A stretch of 21,100 nt of DNA from JBDSGC01 sp046594105 (GTDB lineage: Bacteria; Acidobacteriota; Thermoanaerobaculia; Gp7-AA8): the NCBI GenBank assembly GCA_046594105.1, contig JBKJQB010000191.1, positions 1 through 21,100 of the forward strand, read 5' to 3'. The position numbers and the translations under genes are program-made. A model generated the notes under the pieces. The model ran no database searches. It saw only the letters and a program-made list of their open reading frames with translations, and was not told where the DNA came from. Shown here piece after piece: positions 14,943 through 21,100 of the stretch. Numbering within the stretch: position 1 is the first letter of the stretch; the number at the start of each line of letters is the position of its first letter.

Positions 14943-15911
14943 TTGACCCGCCCCCTCCTCAAACCGGTCGACAACATCCTCGATCTGATCGGCAACACGC
15001 CGATGCTCCGGCTGGCGAACATCCCCGGAGAGCAGGACGCCGAGATCTTCGTCAAGCTCGAGTTCCTCAACCCCGCCTTCTCCGTCAAGGATCGCATCGG
15101 TGTGGGGATGATCGAGCGCGCCCTGCGCGACGGCAGGATCCAGCCGGGCGGCACCATCATCGAGCCCACCGCCGGCAATACCGGCATCGCCCTGGCCCTG
15201 GCCGGCACGCGCATGGGATTCAAGGTCATCCTCTGCGTCCCTGAGAACTTCTCCACGGAGAAACGCGAGGTGATGAAGGCGCTCGGCGGCACCGTCGTGC
15301 TCACCCCGAAAGACGAGGGCATGAAGGGCGCCATCGCCCGCGCCGAAAAACTGGCCTCCGAGATCCCCGGCGCCTACGTGCCGCAGCAGTTTTCCAACCC
15401 CTACAACACCGAGTCCCACTACACGACCACCGGTCCTGAGATTTTCGAACAGATGGACGGGAAGATCGACGCCTGGGTCGCCGGCGCAGGCACCGGCGGC
15501 ACCTTCACCGGAGTGGCCATGTATCTCCGCGAACGCCTTCCTCACGTGCATTGCGTGGTGGTGGAACCGCAGGGGTCCATCCTCAAAGGCGGCGAAGCCG
15601 GACCGCATGAAGTGGAAGGCATCGGCGCTTCTTCTTTCATCCCTCCGGTCCTCGACATGTCCTTCGCCGATGAGGTGATCCTGGTGGAAGACGATCCCGC
15701 CTTCGACATGGTCGCGCGTCTGGCGGGGGAAGAGGGCGTTCTCGGCGCGTCGTCCGCCGGCGCAAATGTTTACGCCGCCCTGGAAGTGGCGCGCCGGATG
15801 GGACGAGGCAAGCGCATCGTCACCCTCATCCCCGATGCCTCGGAGCGTTACATGTCCAAAGGCATCTACACCCGATGGAAAAAACCGGCGGCTCCCGATC
15901 ACGCCGACTGA
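14943..15911 (+). CDS. cysK: Cysteine synthase / cystathionine beta-synthase family PLP enzyme
   Basis: A 322-residue fold type II PLP enzyme. It should join sulfide, or homocysteine, to an activated serine to give cysteine or cystathionine. Lys49 in FSVKDR is the PLP lysine, GAGTGGT (181-187) binds the PLP phosphate and EPTAGNTG (74-81) is the substrate loop. That loop normally reads TSGNTG in CysK, so Ala replaces Ser. The following gene is a gamma-family transsulfuration enzyme, as in the mccA-mccB pairs of reverse transsulfuration, so a cystathionine beta-synthase (MccA-like) role is as likely as CysK. There are no regulatory CBS domains. The start is TTG 14943, forced by the conserved DNILDLIGNTP opening and the adjacent -10 box. 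The next gene follows after 11 bp. Confidence 0.88.
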   Translation: MTRPLLKPVDNILDLIGNTPMLRLANIPGEQDAEIFVKLEFLNPAFSVKDRIGVGMIERALRDGRIQPGGTIIEPTAGNTGIALALAGTRMGFKVILCVPENFSTEKREVMKALGGTVVLTPKDEGMKGAIARAEKLASEIPGAYVPQQFSNPYNTESHYTTTGPEIFEQMDGKIDAWVAGAGTGGTFTGVAMYLRERLPHVHCVVVEPQGSILKGGEAGPHEVEGIGASSFIPPVLDMSFADEVILVEDDPAFDMVARLAGEEGVLGASSAGANVYAALEVARRMGRGKRIVTLIPDASERYMSKGIYTRWKKPAAPDHAD

Positions 15912-15922
15912 GAGGCACCACC

Positions 15923-17062
15923 ATGGGCTTCAGCACTGAATGCATCCACGCCGGCCAGGAACCGGAGGCCATCACCGGCTCGGTTACCTATCCGATTTTC
16001 CAGACCTCCACCTACGTTCAGCCGAAGCTCGGTGAGCACAAAGGTTTCGAGTACGCCCGCACCGGCAATCCCACCCGCTCGGTGCTGGAAGCGAACCTCG
16101 CCGCCCTCGAGCATGGAAAGTACGGGCACTGTTTCGCCTCCGGCATGTCGTCGATCGACGTGGTGTTCCGCATGCTCCAGTCGGGCGATCACGTGGTGGC
16201 CGGCGAGAACCTCTACGGCGGCTCTTACCGCCTATTCAGCAAGGTGCTGGAGAAGTTCGGCCTGCAGTTCACCTATGTGGACACGTCGAATCTCGACGCG
16301 GTGCGCAAGGCGGTCACCTCCAAAACGCGGGTGCTATTCCTGGAAACGCCGACCAACCCGATGATGACCCTCACCGATCTCGCGGCCTGCTCGGAGATCG
16401 CCCATGCTGCCGGCGCTCTGGTGGTCGTCGACAACACCTTCTGTTCCCCCTACCTGCAGCGTCCCATCGATCTCGGTGCCGACATCGTGCTGCACTCCAC
16501 CACCAAGTTTCTGAATGGCCACTCCGACTCCATTGGTGGCGTGGTGGTCTCCAACTCCGAGGAGATTGCGGAGAAGATCGGATTTCTGCAGAACGCCGTG
16601 GGGGCCATCCTTTCGCCCTTCGACTCATGGCTCATTCTGCGCGGAGTGAAGACGCTGGCCGTGCGCATGAAGCAGCACGAGGAGAACGGAAATGCCATGG
16701 CCCGCCATCTGGCCGGCCACAAGAAAGTCCGCAGGATCTACTACCCCGGCCTTCCCGATCATCCGCAGCACGATCTGGCCAAGCGCCAGATGAAGGGCTT
16801 CGGCTCGATGATCTCGTTCGACCTCGGATCGAAGGAGAACGCGGCAAAGTTCCTGAACACCGTTCGTCTCTGCTCGCTGGCCGAATCGCTGGGCGGCGTG
16901 GAGACGTTGATCTCGCACCCGGAGACGATGACGCACGCTTCGGTGCCTCTGGCCGATCGCACCCGGCTGGGGATCACGCCCGGCTTGGTCCGCATCTCTG
17001 TGGGGATCGAAGACATCGAAGACCTGGTGGCCGACGTCGACCGCGCCTTCGCAGCAATCTAG
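15923..17062 (+). CDS. Cystathionine gamma-synthase / gamma-lyase family enzyme
   Basis: A 379-residue fold type I PLP enzyme of the Cys/Met metabolism family. Lys195 in STTKFLNGH is the PLP lysine, Asp170 in VVVDNTF pairs with the pyridine nitrogen, and YARTGNPT (44-51) supplies the Tyr and Arg that hold PLP across the dimer. Sequence alone does not separate gamma-synthase (MetB) from gamma-lyase (MccB). The operon partner is a CysK/CBS-like enzyme, which favours a reverse transsulfuration pair making cysteine from homocysteine. GAGAGG at 15910-15915, 7 nt before ATG 15923, fixes the start; an in-frame ATG at 15875 inside the previous gene is rejected. The TAG stop is part of the short palindromic repeat core at 17060-17078. 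Confidence 0.9.
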   Translation: MGFSTECIHAGQEPEAITGSVTYPIFQTSTYVQPKLGEHKGFEYARTGNPTRSVLEANLAALEHGKYGHCFASGMSSIDVVFRMLQSGDHVVAGENLYGGSYRLFSKVLEKFGLQFTYVDTSNLDAVRKAVTSKTRVLFLETPTNPMMTLTDLAACSEIAHAAGALVVVDNTFCSPYLQRPIDLGADIVLHSTTKFLNGHSDSIGGVVVSNSEEIAEKIGFLQNAVGAILSPFDSWLILRGVKTLAVRMKQHEENGNAMARHLAGHKKVRRIYYPGLPDHPQHDLAKRQMKGFGSMISFDLGSKENAAKFLNTVRLCSLAESLGGVETLISHPETMTHASVPLADRTRLGITPGLVRISVGIEDIEDLVADVDRAFAAI

Positions 17063-17078
17063 CCGGCCGTGCCGGCTA
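17060..17078. repeat. Short core of the dispersed repeat, copy D
   Basis: A perfect palindrome, TAGCCGGC-CGT-GCCGGCTA, containing the GCCGGCCGTGCCGGC core shared with copies A-C but without the remaining 60 bp. Its left edge supplies the TAG stop of the preceding gene. It could form a short hairpin between the two genes. Confidence 0.7.
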
Positions 17079-17082
17079 CAAT
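17077..17082 (+). promoter_or_regulatory. Possible -10 box before plsY
   Basis: TACAAT ends 10 nt before ATG 17093, again without a Shine-Dalgarno. It overlaps the right edge of the repeat core. It would give an mRNA with a leader of a few bases at most. Confidence 0.3.
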
Positions 17083-17092
17083 GCTGCGTTGC

Positions 17093-17755
17093 ATGCAGCC
17101 GGCGCTCCCTCTCTCCCTCCTGCTCTTCGCCTATCTGGTGGGATCGATTCCATTCAGTTTTCTGGTGGTGCGGATGCTGGCGGGCGCGGACATCCGTGAG
17201 CATGGCAGCCGGAACGTCGGCGCCACCAACGTGGCTCGGAGCTTCGGCAAACTGCCGGGCGTCATCGCTCTGCTGCTCGACATCGCCAAGGGCTACGCCG
17301 CGGTCGCGGTTGCCCGGTGGGTGACCTCCCGCCCGCAGTGGCCGTTTGCAGCGAGCGCGGATGCCTCACCGATCCACTCCACCGCGTTCTGGATCGCCCT
17401 CTGCGGCCTGGTGGCCGTTCTGGCGCACATGTTCCCGGTCTGGCTTCGGTTTCACGGCGGCAAGGGAGTGGCCACCGGAACGGGGGCCTTTCTGGCCATC
17501 GATCCCATCGCCCTGGCGGCCGGCCTGATCGTGTTTCTCATCGTGCTGATCGCATCGCGTTTCGTCTCGCTGGCGTCCATCGTCAGCTCCGCCTCCATCC
17601 CGGTTTTTCTGCGCTTCCTTACCCATCAGGCGTTCTGGACCATCGTCATCAGCATGATCATCTCCACGATCATCATCCTGAAGCATCACTCCAACATCGC
17701 GCGAATGGCACAGCGTCAGGAGCGGCGGATGGGTGAGAAGAAGGAGCCCTCCTGA
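17093..17755 (+). CDS. plsY: Glycerol-3-phosphate acyltransferase PlsY
   Basis: A 220-residue inner-membrane enzyme that acylates glycerol-3-phosphate with acyl-phosphate, the first committed step of phospholipid synthesis in most bacteria. All three family motifs are present: GSRNVGATNVAR (motif 1), HMFPVWLRFHGGKGVATGTG (motif 2) and KHHSNIARM near the end (motif 3). Five or more hydrophobic segments fit the known topology. The start is probably ATG 17093 (MQPALPLSLLLF); ATG 17081 or GTG 17069 are possible but overlap the repeat and promoter. It directly precedes gpsA, which makes its substrate, and the genes overlap by 4 nt. Confidence 0.95.
   Translation: MQPALPLSLLLFAYLVGSIPFSFLVVRMLAGADIREHGSRNVGATNVARSFGKLPGVIALLLDIAKGYAAVAVARWVTSRPQWPFAASADASPIHSTAFWIALCGLVAVLAHMFPVWLRFHGGKGVATGTGAFLAIDPIALAAGLIVFLIVLIASRFVSLASIVSSASIPVFLRFLTHQAFWTIVISMIISTIIILKHHSNIARMAQRQERRMGEKKEPS
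17741..17746 (+). promoter_or_regulatory. Ribosome-binding site that fixes the gpsA CTG start
   Basis: AAGGAG lies 5 nt before CTG 17752 inside the end of plsY. Spacing is ideal for that CTG and too long (17 nt) for the only other in-frame candidate, GTG 17764. Confidence 0.7.
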
Positions 17756-18756
17756 AGATCTCCGTGATCGGGGCAGGCTCCTTCGGCACGGCGATGGCCG
17801 TGGTCGCCGAGCGATGCGGCAACGAAGTGCTGCTCTGGGCTCACGACCCGAAGGTGGCGGAAGCGATCACCGCGACCTCGACAAATTCGTTCTATCTCCC
17901 GGGCGTGTCCATCGGCCCCAACGTCCGCGCCTCCAGTTCCCTCCCCGAGGCCGCCGCATTCAGCGACACGATCTTCATGGTCGTGCCCAGCCATCACTAC
18001 CGCACCATCCTCGAGCAGCTGCGCCCTGATCTCCGCGGTCCGGTGCAGGTCATCTCCGGCACCAAAGGCATCGAGAACCAGTCCCTCGATCGGATGTCCG
18101 AGATCACCGCCTCGGTCCTCGGATCCTCCCTCTCCGCCATGGCTACGTTGTCCGGCCCGACCTTCGCCGTGGAAGTGGCCCGCGGCGATCCCAGCGCTGC
18201 GGTGGTGGCCTCGCAGGATCTCGATTTCGCGCAGAGCATTCAGTCGGCGCTTTCCAGTCCAACCTTCCGTGTCTATCACTCCACCGATGTGGTCGGCGTC
18301 GAGTTGGCCGGCGCTCTCAAGAACGTCATCGCCATCGCATCCGGCGTGCTGGAAGGGCTGGGGCTGGGATCCAACACCACCGCCGCCCTGATCACCCGCG
18401 GGCTCCACGAGATCACCCGCCTGGGCATGGCCCTCGGCGGAAAAGCGGAAACCTTCGCCGGCCTCGCGGGGATGGGCGATCTCGTGCTGACCTGCACCGG
18501 CTCACTCTCGCGCAACCGGAGCGTCGGAGTGGCGCTGGGGCGAGGCAAGTCGCTGGAGACGATTCTGAGCGAGAGCCGGTCGGTAGCCGAGGGAGTGAAG
18601 ACGTCGAAGGCAGCAAGCGAGCTCGCGGAACGTCACGGCATCGAGATGCCGATCACGAACGAGATGTTTCAGGTGCTGTATCGGAATGAGTCTCCGCGCT
18701 CGGCAATCCAGCGCCTGATGACGCGGTCGCTGAAGGCCGAAGGGTCGCGAGCGTGA
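17752..18756 (+). CDS. gpsA: Glycerol-3-phosphate dehydrogenase [NAD(P)+]
   Basis: A 334-residue cytosolic enzyme that reduces dihydroxyacetone phosphate to glycerol-3-phosphate for phospholipid synthesis. The Rossmann motif is KISVIGAGSFGTA, with Gly7, Gly9 and Gly12. SGPTFAVEVARGDPSA is the family block before the catalytic Lys190 in ELAGALKNVIAIA. GLGLGSNTTAALITRG and AGMGDLVLTC are typical. The start appears to be CTG: an in-frame TGA at 17734 leaves only CTG 17752 and GTG 17764, and GTG 17764 would cut off the KISV beta-strand of the NAD-binding fold. CTG overlaps the plsY stop as CTGA and has AAGGAG 5 nt upstream. The last 104 bp overlap, in antisense, the end of the convergent glycosyltransferase gene. 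Confidence 0.95.
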   Translation: MKISVIGAGSFGTAMAVVAERCGNEVLLWAHDPKVAEAITATSTNSFYLPGVSIGPNVRASSSLPEAAAFSDTIFMVVPSHHYRTILEQLRPDLRGPVQVISGTKGIENQSLDRMSEITASVLGSSLSAMATLSGPTFAVEVARGDPSAAVVASQDLDFAQSIQSALSSPTFRVYHSTDVVGVELAGALKNVIAIASGVLEGLGLGSNTTAALITRGLHEITRLGMALGGKAETFAGLAGMGDLVLTCTGSLSRNRSVGVALGRGKSLETILSESRSVAEGVKTSKAASELAERHGIEMPITNEMFQVLYRNESPRSAIQRLMTRSLKAEGSRA

Positions 18757-19957
18757 TGGCCAGAGTGATGGCCAGCGGCAGCGCGTAGCACAGCGCGAAC
18801 ACGATCGGCCTGGCTGTGCCCGCGTAGAGCAGATACGAGAACGGCGCACAGAGCGCCAGCGGGATCCAGCGTCGTTCCCCGATGAGTGCGAGCGGCAGCG
18901 CGCTCAGCCAGTACCACGGGTGAATCGCCGGCGAGCAAAGCAGGAGGATGGCGATCGACGCCACCGGCCGCCTCCAGAAACGTGCGAGCAGCACGAGGGC
19001 GATCAATCCCAGCACCGCGCGAGTGGCGAAGTCGGCGTACAGATGCTGGTAGACGAGATTGGAGATCGCCTCGAGATGCAGCGGATCCTTGATCGCCGTC
19101 CACCAACGGACCAGCGGCAACGGCTCAACGGCCAGACGCACCAGGTCGTACGCAGGCGAGTTGAAGACCCATCGGGTGGCATACGTGCCCAGGCCAGGCA
19201 TCACCGGACCGGCGATGAGGAACGGGATGGCCGGGATCAGCAGCGCAGCAGAGAACATGAGCGCAAATCGCCGACGTGGGGACTGCGCCCAGAGTGCCGG
19301 CACGGCCACCAGCGGAATGACCTTCATTCCAGCAGCGAGCGCCGCGGCAACTCCCGAACGCCGGCTCCAGGCAAGCAGGAGCAGCATGCCGGCGATCGCG
19401 TCGAGGTGACCGCTCCACGCTCCTTCCAGAACTGCGGGCGGGAGCAGCGCATACGAGAGTCGCAGAGGAGCAGGAAGCAGAATCAGCACGGCCACTTCGC
19501 TTCCGATGATCAGCAGCCGCCACGCGGTGAGCTTGTGCACCACTCCGAACAGGATCTCGGCATGCGGAGGATAGATCGTCGGAATGGTCGGGTGATTGAC
19601 GCGCGAGTCGGAGGGGAGAACCTTGTAGGGGTTGTGTCCCGAGGCCAACGCGGCGCCGTCTGAAAGATAGCGATACACGTCGCCGGACAACAGTGGCGGG
19701 GTGAGCAACATGGGGAGACGAAGGGCCAGTGCCAGAAGGAGAACGGCAGTGGTCGAGAGTCGCAGCCGGCGGGCGAATGGCCACGCGCAAATCGCAATCG
19801 CGTAAGCGAGGACAAAGCCGCGAAAGCCGAACCGGGTCATGACCGCGGGAGCAGCGATCAGCGATGCGATGAGCACCACGAGCGCGGTCTGATTCCAGCG
19901 TCGTCCACCACCAGACAGCAGCTCAGCGCGCTGCGCCGCATCACGATCAGCCTGCAT
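18653..19957 (-). CDS. GT-C-like polytopic membrane glycosyltransferase
   Basis: A 434-residue membrane protein with about ten or more hydrophobic segments. The first large loop has LLSGDVYRYLSDG with Asp93 and a GHNPY end, which resembles the D-D-x-x-RY-x-x-DG-GxNPY loop of polyprenol-phosphate-mannose-dependent mannosyltransferases (GT-C fold, DUF2029/GT87-type). It probably transfers a sugar from a lipid carrier on the outer face of the membrane; donor and acceptor are unknown. The second acidic residue of the classic pair is Gly-Asp here rather than Asp-Asp. ATG 19957 is supported by GAAGG 3 nt upstream. The last 104 bp run antisense into gpsA, and the final 30 residues are Ser/Ala-rich. 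Repeat copy C separates it from the next minus-strand gene. Confidence 0.78.
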   Translation of the reverse strand: MQADRDAAQRAELLSGGGRRWNQTALVVLIASLIAAPAVMTRFGFRGFVLAYAIAICAWPFARRLRLSTTAVLLLALALRLPMLLTPPLLSGDVYRYLSDGAALASGHNPYKVLPSDSRVNHPTIPTIYPPHAEILFGVVHKLTAWRLLIIGSEVAVLILLPAPLRLSYALLPPAVLEGAWSGHLDAIAGMLLLLAWSRRSGVAAALAAGMKVIPLVAVPALWAQSPRRRFALMFSAALLIPAIPFLIAGPVMPGLGTYATRWVFNSPAYDLVRLAVEPLPLVRWWTAIKDPLHLEAISNLVYQHLYADFATRAVLGLIALVLLARFWRRPVASIAILLLCSPAIHPWYWLSALPLALIGERRWIPLALCAPFSYLLYAGTARPIVFALCYALPLAITLAITLATLRPSATASSGAGLPSAETHSDTAPETSRS

Positions 19958-19982
19958 GAACCTTCATCTTGCCAGTTCCGGC

Positions 19983-20066
19983 AGGAGCCGGCACGGCCGG
20001 CGGCGCCGGTTGCCCAAAGCTCCGCCAAGATCACGCTCCAAGAGGTTCTGCCGCGCAGGCTCCTAG
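19983..20066 (-). repeat. Dispersed 84-bp GC-rich repeat, copy C (full)
   Basis: A full copy in reverse orientation. Its complement runs from CTAGGAGCCTGCGCGGC to GCCGGCTCCTG and aligns with copy A over its whole length, with about one difference per seven bases. The GCCGGC palindrome is at 19987-20001. The CTA at 20063-20065 is the TAG stop of the secreted-protein gene. It fills most of the gap between that gene and the glycosyltransferase. Confidence 0.85.
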
Positions 20067-20605
20067 TCTGCCGGTGGCTTCACCGGCGGCGGAACGTCGG
20101 ACTTGGGTTGCGGGGTCATCTTCCCTTCCACCAGAGCGGGGTCTTCCAGCATCCCCTCGGCGTCGTCGCCGTTGTAGATCGCCGCGGCCCGTTCCTTCTG
20201 CACCTTGCGATCGGCCTCCGCCTTTTTGGCTTTGGCCACCGCTGCCTGCCGCAACTCGCGGTAGTGTTTCTCCACCGCCCTTGCCTGCTCCGGTGTCATC
20301 TCGTCGGGCGTGATGACCGGCAACGGCTTCAACGCCTTGGTGGCGGTGGTGACGTGACCGCCGCTCTTCGAGAGGTCGCCGTTGGTGATCACCGGCGTCG
20401 ATTTCTTCTTCGACCGTTTGGGGGATGCTTTCGCCGCACGCACCAGCGGCGACTGGACCGGCGCCGTGGTCGTCAGCGTGCGCATGGCAGGGGCCTTAGG
20501 AGGCGGCGCGGATTCCGTTGCTGGCTCGGGCGTCTGCTGTCCTGCTGCAGCCTGCAGGGAGGCCGCGGTAATCAGAAACGACATCGTCAAAACCAGGCGT
20601 CTCAT
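20063..20605 (-). CDS. Small secreted basic, Ala/Pro/Lys-rich protein
   Basis: A 180-residue protein with a clear signal peptide (MRRLVLTMSFLITAA, likely cut near AAAGQQ). The mature protein is low-complexity: a Pro/Ala/Thr-rich part with a KRSKKKS patch, then a charged stretch of predicted helix (about 100-145, MTPEQARAVEKHYRELRQ then Lys/Ala/Glu-rich), and a Pro-rich end. There are no cysteines and no recognised domain. ATG 20605 was chosen because GGAGG lies 5 nt upstream and because it places the signal peptide at the N-terminus; an in-frame start at 20647 would add 14 residues before it. The function is unknown. Confidence 0.7.
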   Translation of the reverse strand: MRRLVLTMSFLITAASLQAAAGQQTPEPATESAPPPKAPAMRTLTTTAPVQSPLVRAAKASPKRSKKKSTPVITNGDLSKSGGHVTTATKALKPLPVITPDEMTPEQARAVEKHYRELRQAAVAKAKKAEADRKVQKERAAAIYNGDDAEGMLEDPALVEGKMTPQPKSDVPPPVKPPAD

Positions 20606-20686
20606 GAGGGCCTCCACTGCTGGTTCAATGTTACGCTCCACCCTCAAATTTCACGACAGTCCCGAATCTTGCAATCACAGGGTTGA

Positions 20687-21100
20687 ATGTCACCGGAGTA
20701 CCTCCTTCACAAATTCGGCTATCTGGCGGTCTTCGTCGGGACCTTTCTCGAAGGGGAGACGATTCTGGTCATGGCCGGCTTCTTTGCCGAGCGTGGCTAC
20801 CTCAACCTGGTGCTGGTGATCCTGACGGCCTTCACTGGCGCGTACACCGGTCATGTCTTCTGGTTCTGGCTGGGACGGAAGCAGGGAGTGAAGCTGCTGG
20901 AGCGATTCCCCAGGATGAAGAAGCACTTCGGCAAGGGCATCCGTCTGTTCGAGCGGTACGGACTGCTGGCCATCTTCATCACTCAATGGCTCTATGGGCT
21001 CAGGATCACCGGCGCGGTGGTCGTCGGCATCTCGAAGATTTCCACGATCAAGTTCCTGCTCTTCGAGGCCTTCACCTGCTTCGTGTGGGCGATCGTGATC
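20687..21100 (+). CDS. DedA-family membrane protein, cut by the window edge
   Basis: The first 138 codons of a gene that stays open to the last base. The product is a polytopic inner-membrane protein of the DedA/VTT family, whose members are thought to move or scramble lipids. Features are FLEGETILVMAGFFAERGYLN in the first half, then GAYTGHVFWFWLGRKQG, and RYGLLAIFITQWLYGLR followed by a hydrophobic segment. The usual FxxR(F/W)xxGxR block has Gln in place of the first Arg, which is worth noting but may be normal in this subgroup. ATG 20687 has no strong Shine-Dalgarno, and the 81-bp gap to the divergent secreted-protein gene shows no clear promoter. Confidence 0.85.
   Translation, partial: MSPEYLLHKFGYLAVFVGTFLEGETILVMAGFFAERGYLNLVLVILTAFTGAYTGHVFWFWLGRKQGVKLLERFPRMKKHFGKGIRLFERYGLLAIFITQWLYGLRITGAVVVGISKISTIKFLLFEAFTCFVWAIVI

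Noticed and set aside
14796..15902. Long minus-strand frame opposite the cysteine synthase-like gene
   Set aside because: It is the antisense shadow of a gene with all PLP motifs, His/Gly/Glu-rich and without a family.
1..21100. tRNA, rRNA, CRISPR arrays, integrase or phage genes
   Set aside because: I looked through the gaps on both strands and saw none. Reading by eye could miss a degenerate tRNA.

Overview
The window looks like a chromosomal segment of a high-GC bacterium, most likely an Acidobacteriota member. The main pointer is a von Willebrand A protein of the type expanded in that phylum, together with the general gene mix. This placement is inference: there is no rRNA or ribosomal protein here to confirm it. 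I saw no tRNA, rRNA, CRISPR array, phage gene, transposase or complete insertion sequence.

Layout. (1) 1-3084, DNA end-joining block: a conserved protein of unknown function, a stand-alone LigD-type polymerase/primase, a 151-bp imperfect palindrome, and a separate LigC/LigD-type ATP-dependent DNA ligase. Ku and the LigD phosphoesterase domain are not in the window. (2) 3081-6268, envelope block: a secreted VWA protein whose start overlaps the ligase stop, a membrane-anchored M15-type zinc peptidase with an EF-hand-like insertion, and a zinc-ribbon membrane protein ending in a clear terminator. (3) 6430-7824, minus strand: a degenerate Doc/Fic domain behind a basic low-complexity tail, overlapped out of phase by a second basic reading frame that has the better start signals, then a small unknown gene. 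(4) 7928-11424: DNA polymerase I with a degenerate proofreading domain, and a lipoprotein whose start overlaps its stop. (5) 11476-14272, minus strand: SelB, the selenocysteine elongation factor, and a DUF72 protein. (6) 14324-14919: a small eight-cysteine zinc-ribbon protein with a long, structured leader. (7) 14943-18756: a cysteine synthase/cystathionine beta-synthase-like enzyme, a cystathionine gamma-synthase/lyase, PlsY, and GpsA starting at CTG. The first pair serves sulfur amino acid exchange and the second makes glycerol-phosphate and acylates it for phospholipid synthesis. (8) 18653-20605, minus strand: a GT-C-like membrane glycosyltransferase and a small secreted basic protein. (9) 20687-21100: the start of a DedA-family membrane protein cut by the window edge.

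Two features cut across genes. A GC-rich repeat of about 84 bp occurs in two full copies, one partial copy and one short core, and every copy supplies or abuts a stop codon of a neighbouring gene. Several genes also have a -10-like TAnnnT hexamer only 7-8 nt before the start codon and no Shine-Dalgarno sequence, which predicts leaderless mRNAs. The most unusual single locus is 6510-7446, where promoter, ribosome-binding site and two overlapping basic frames point to a frameshift or dual coding ahead of a Doc domain that lacks its catalytic histidine.
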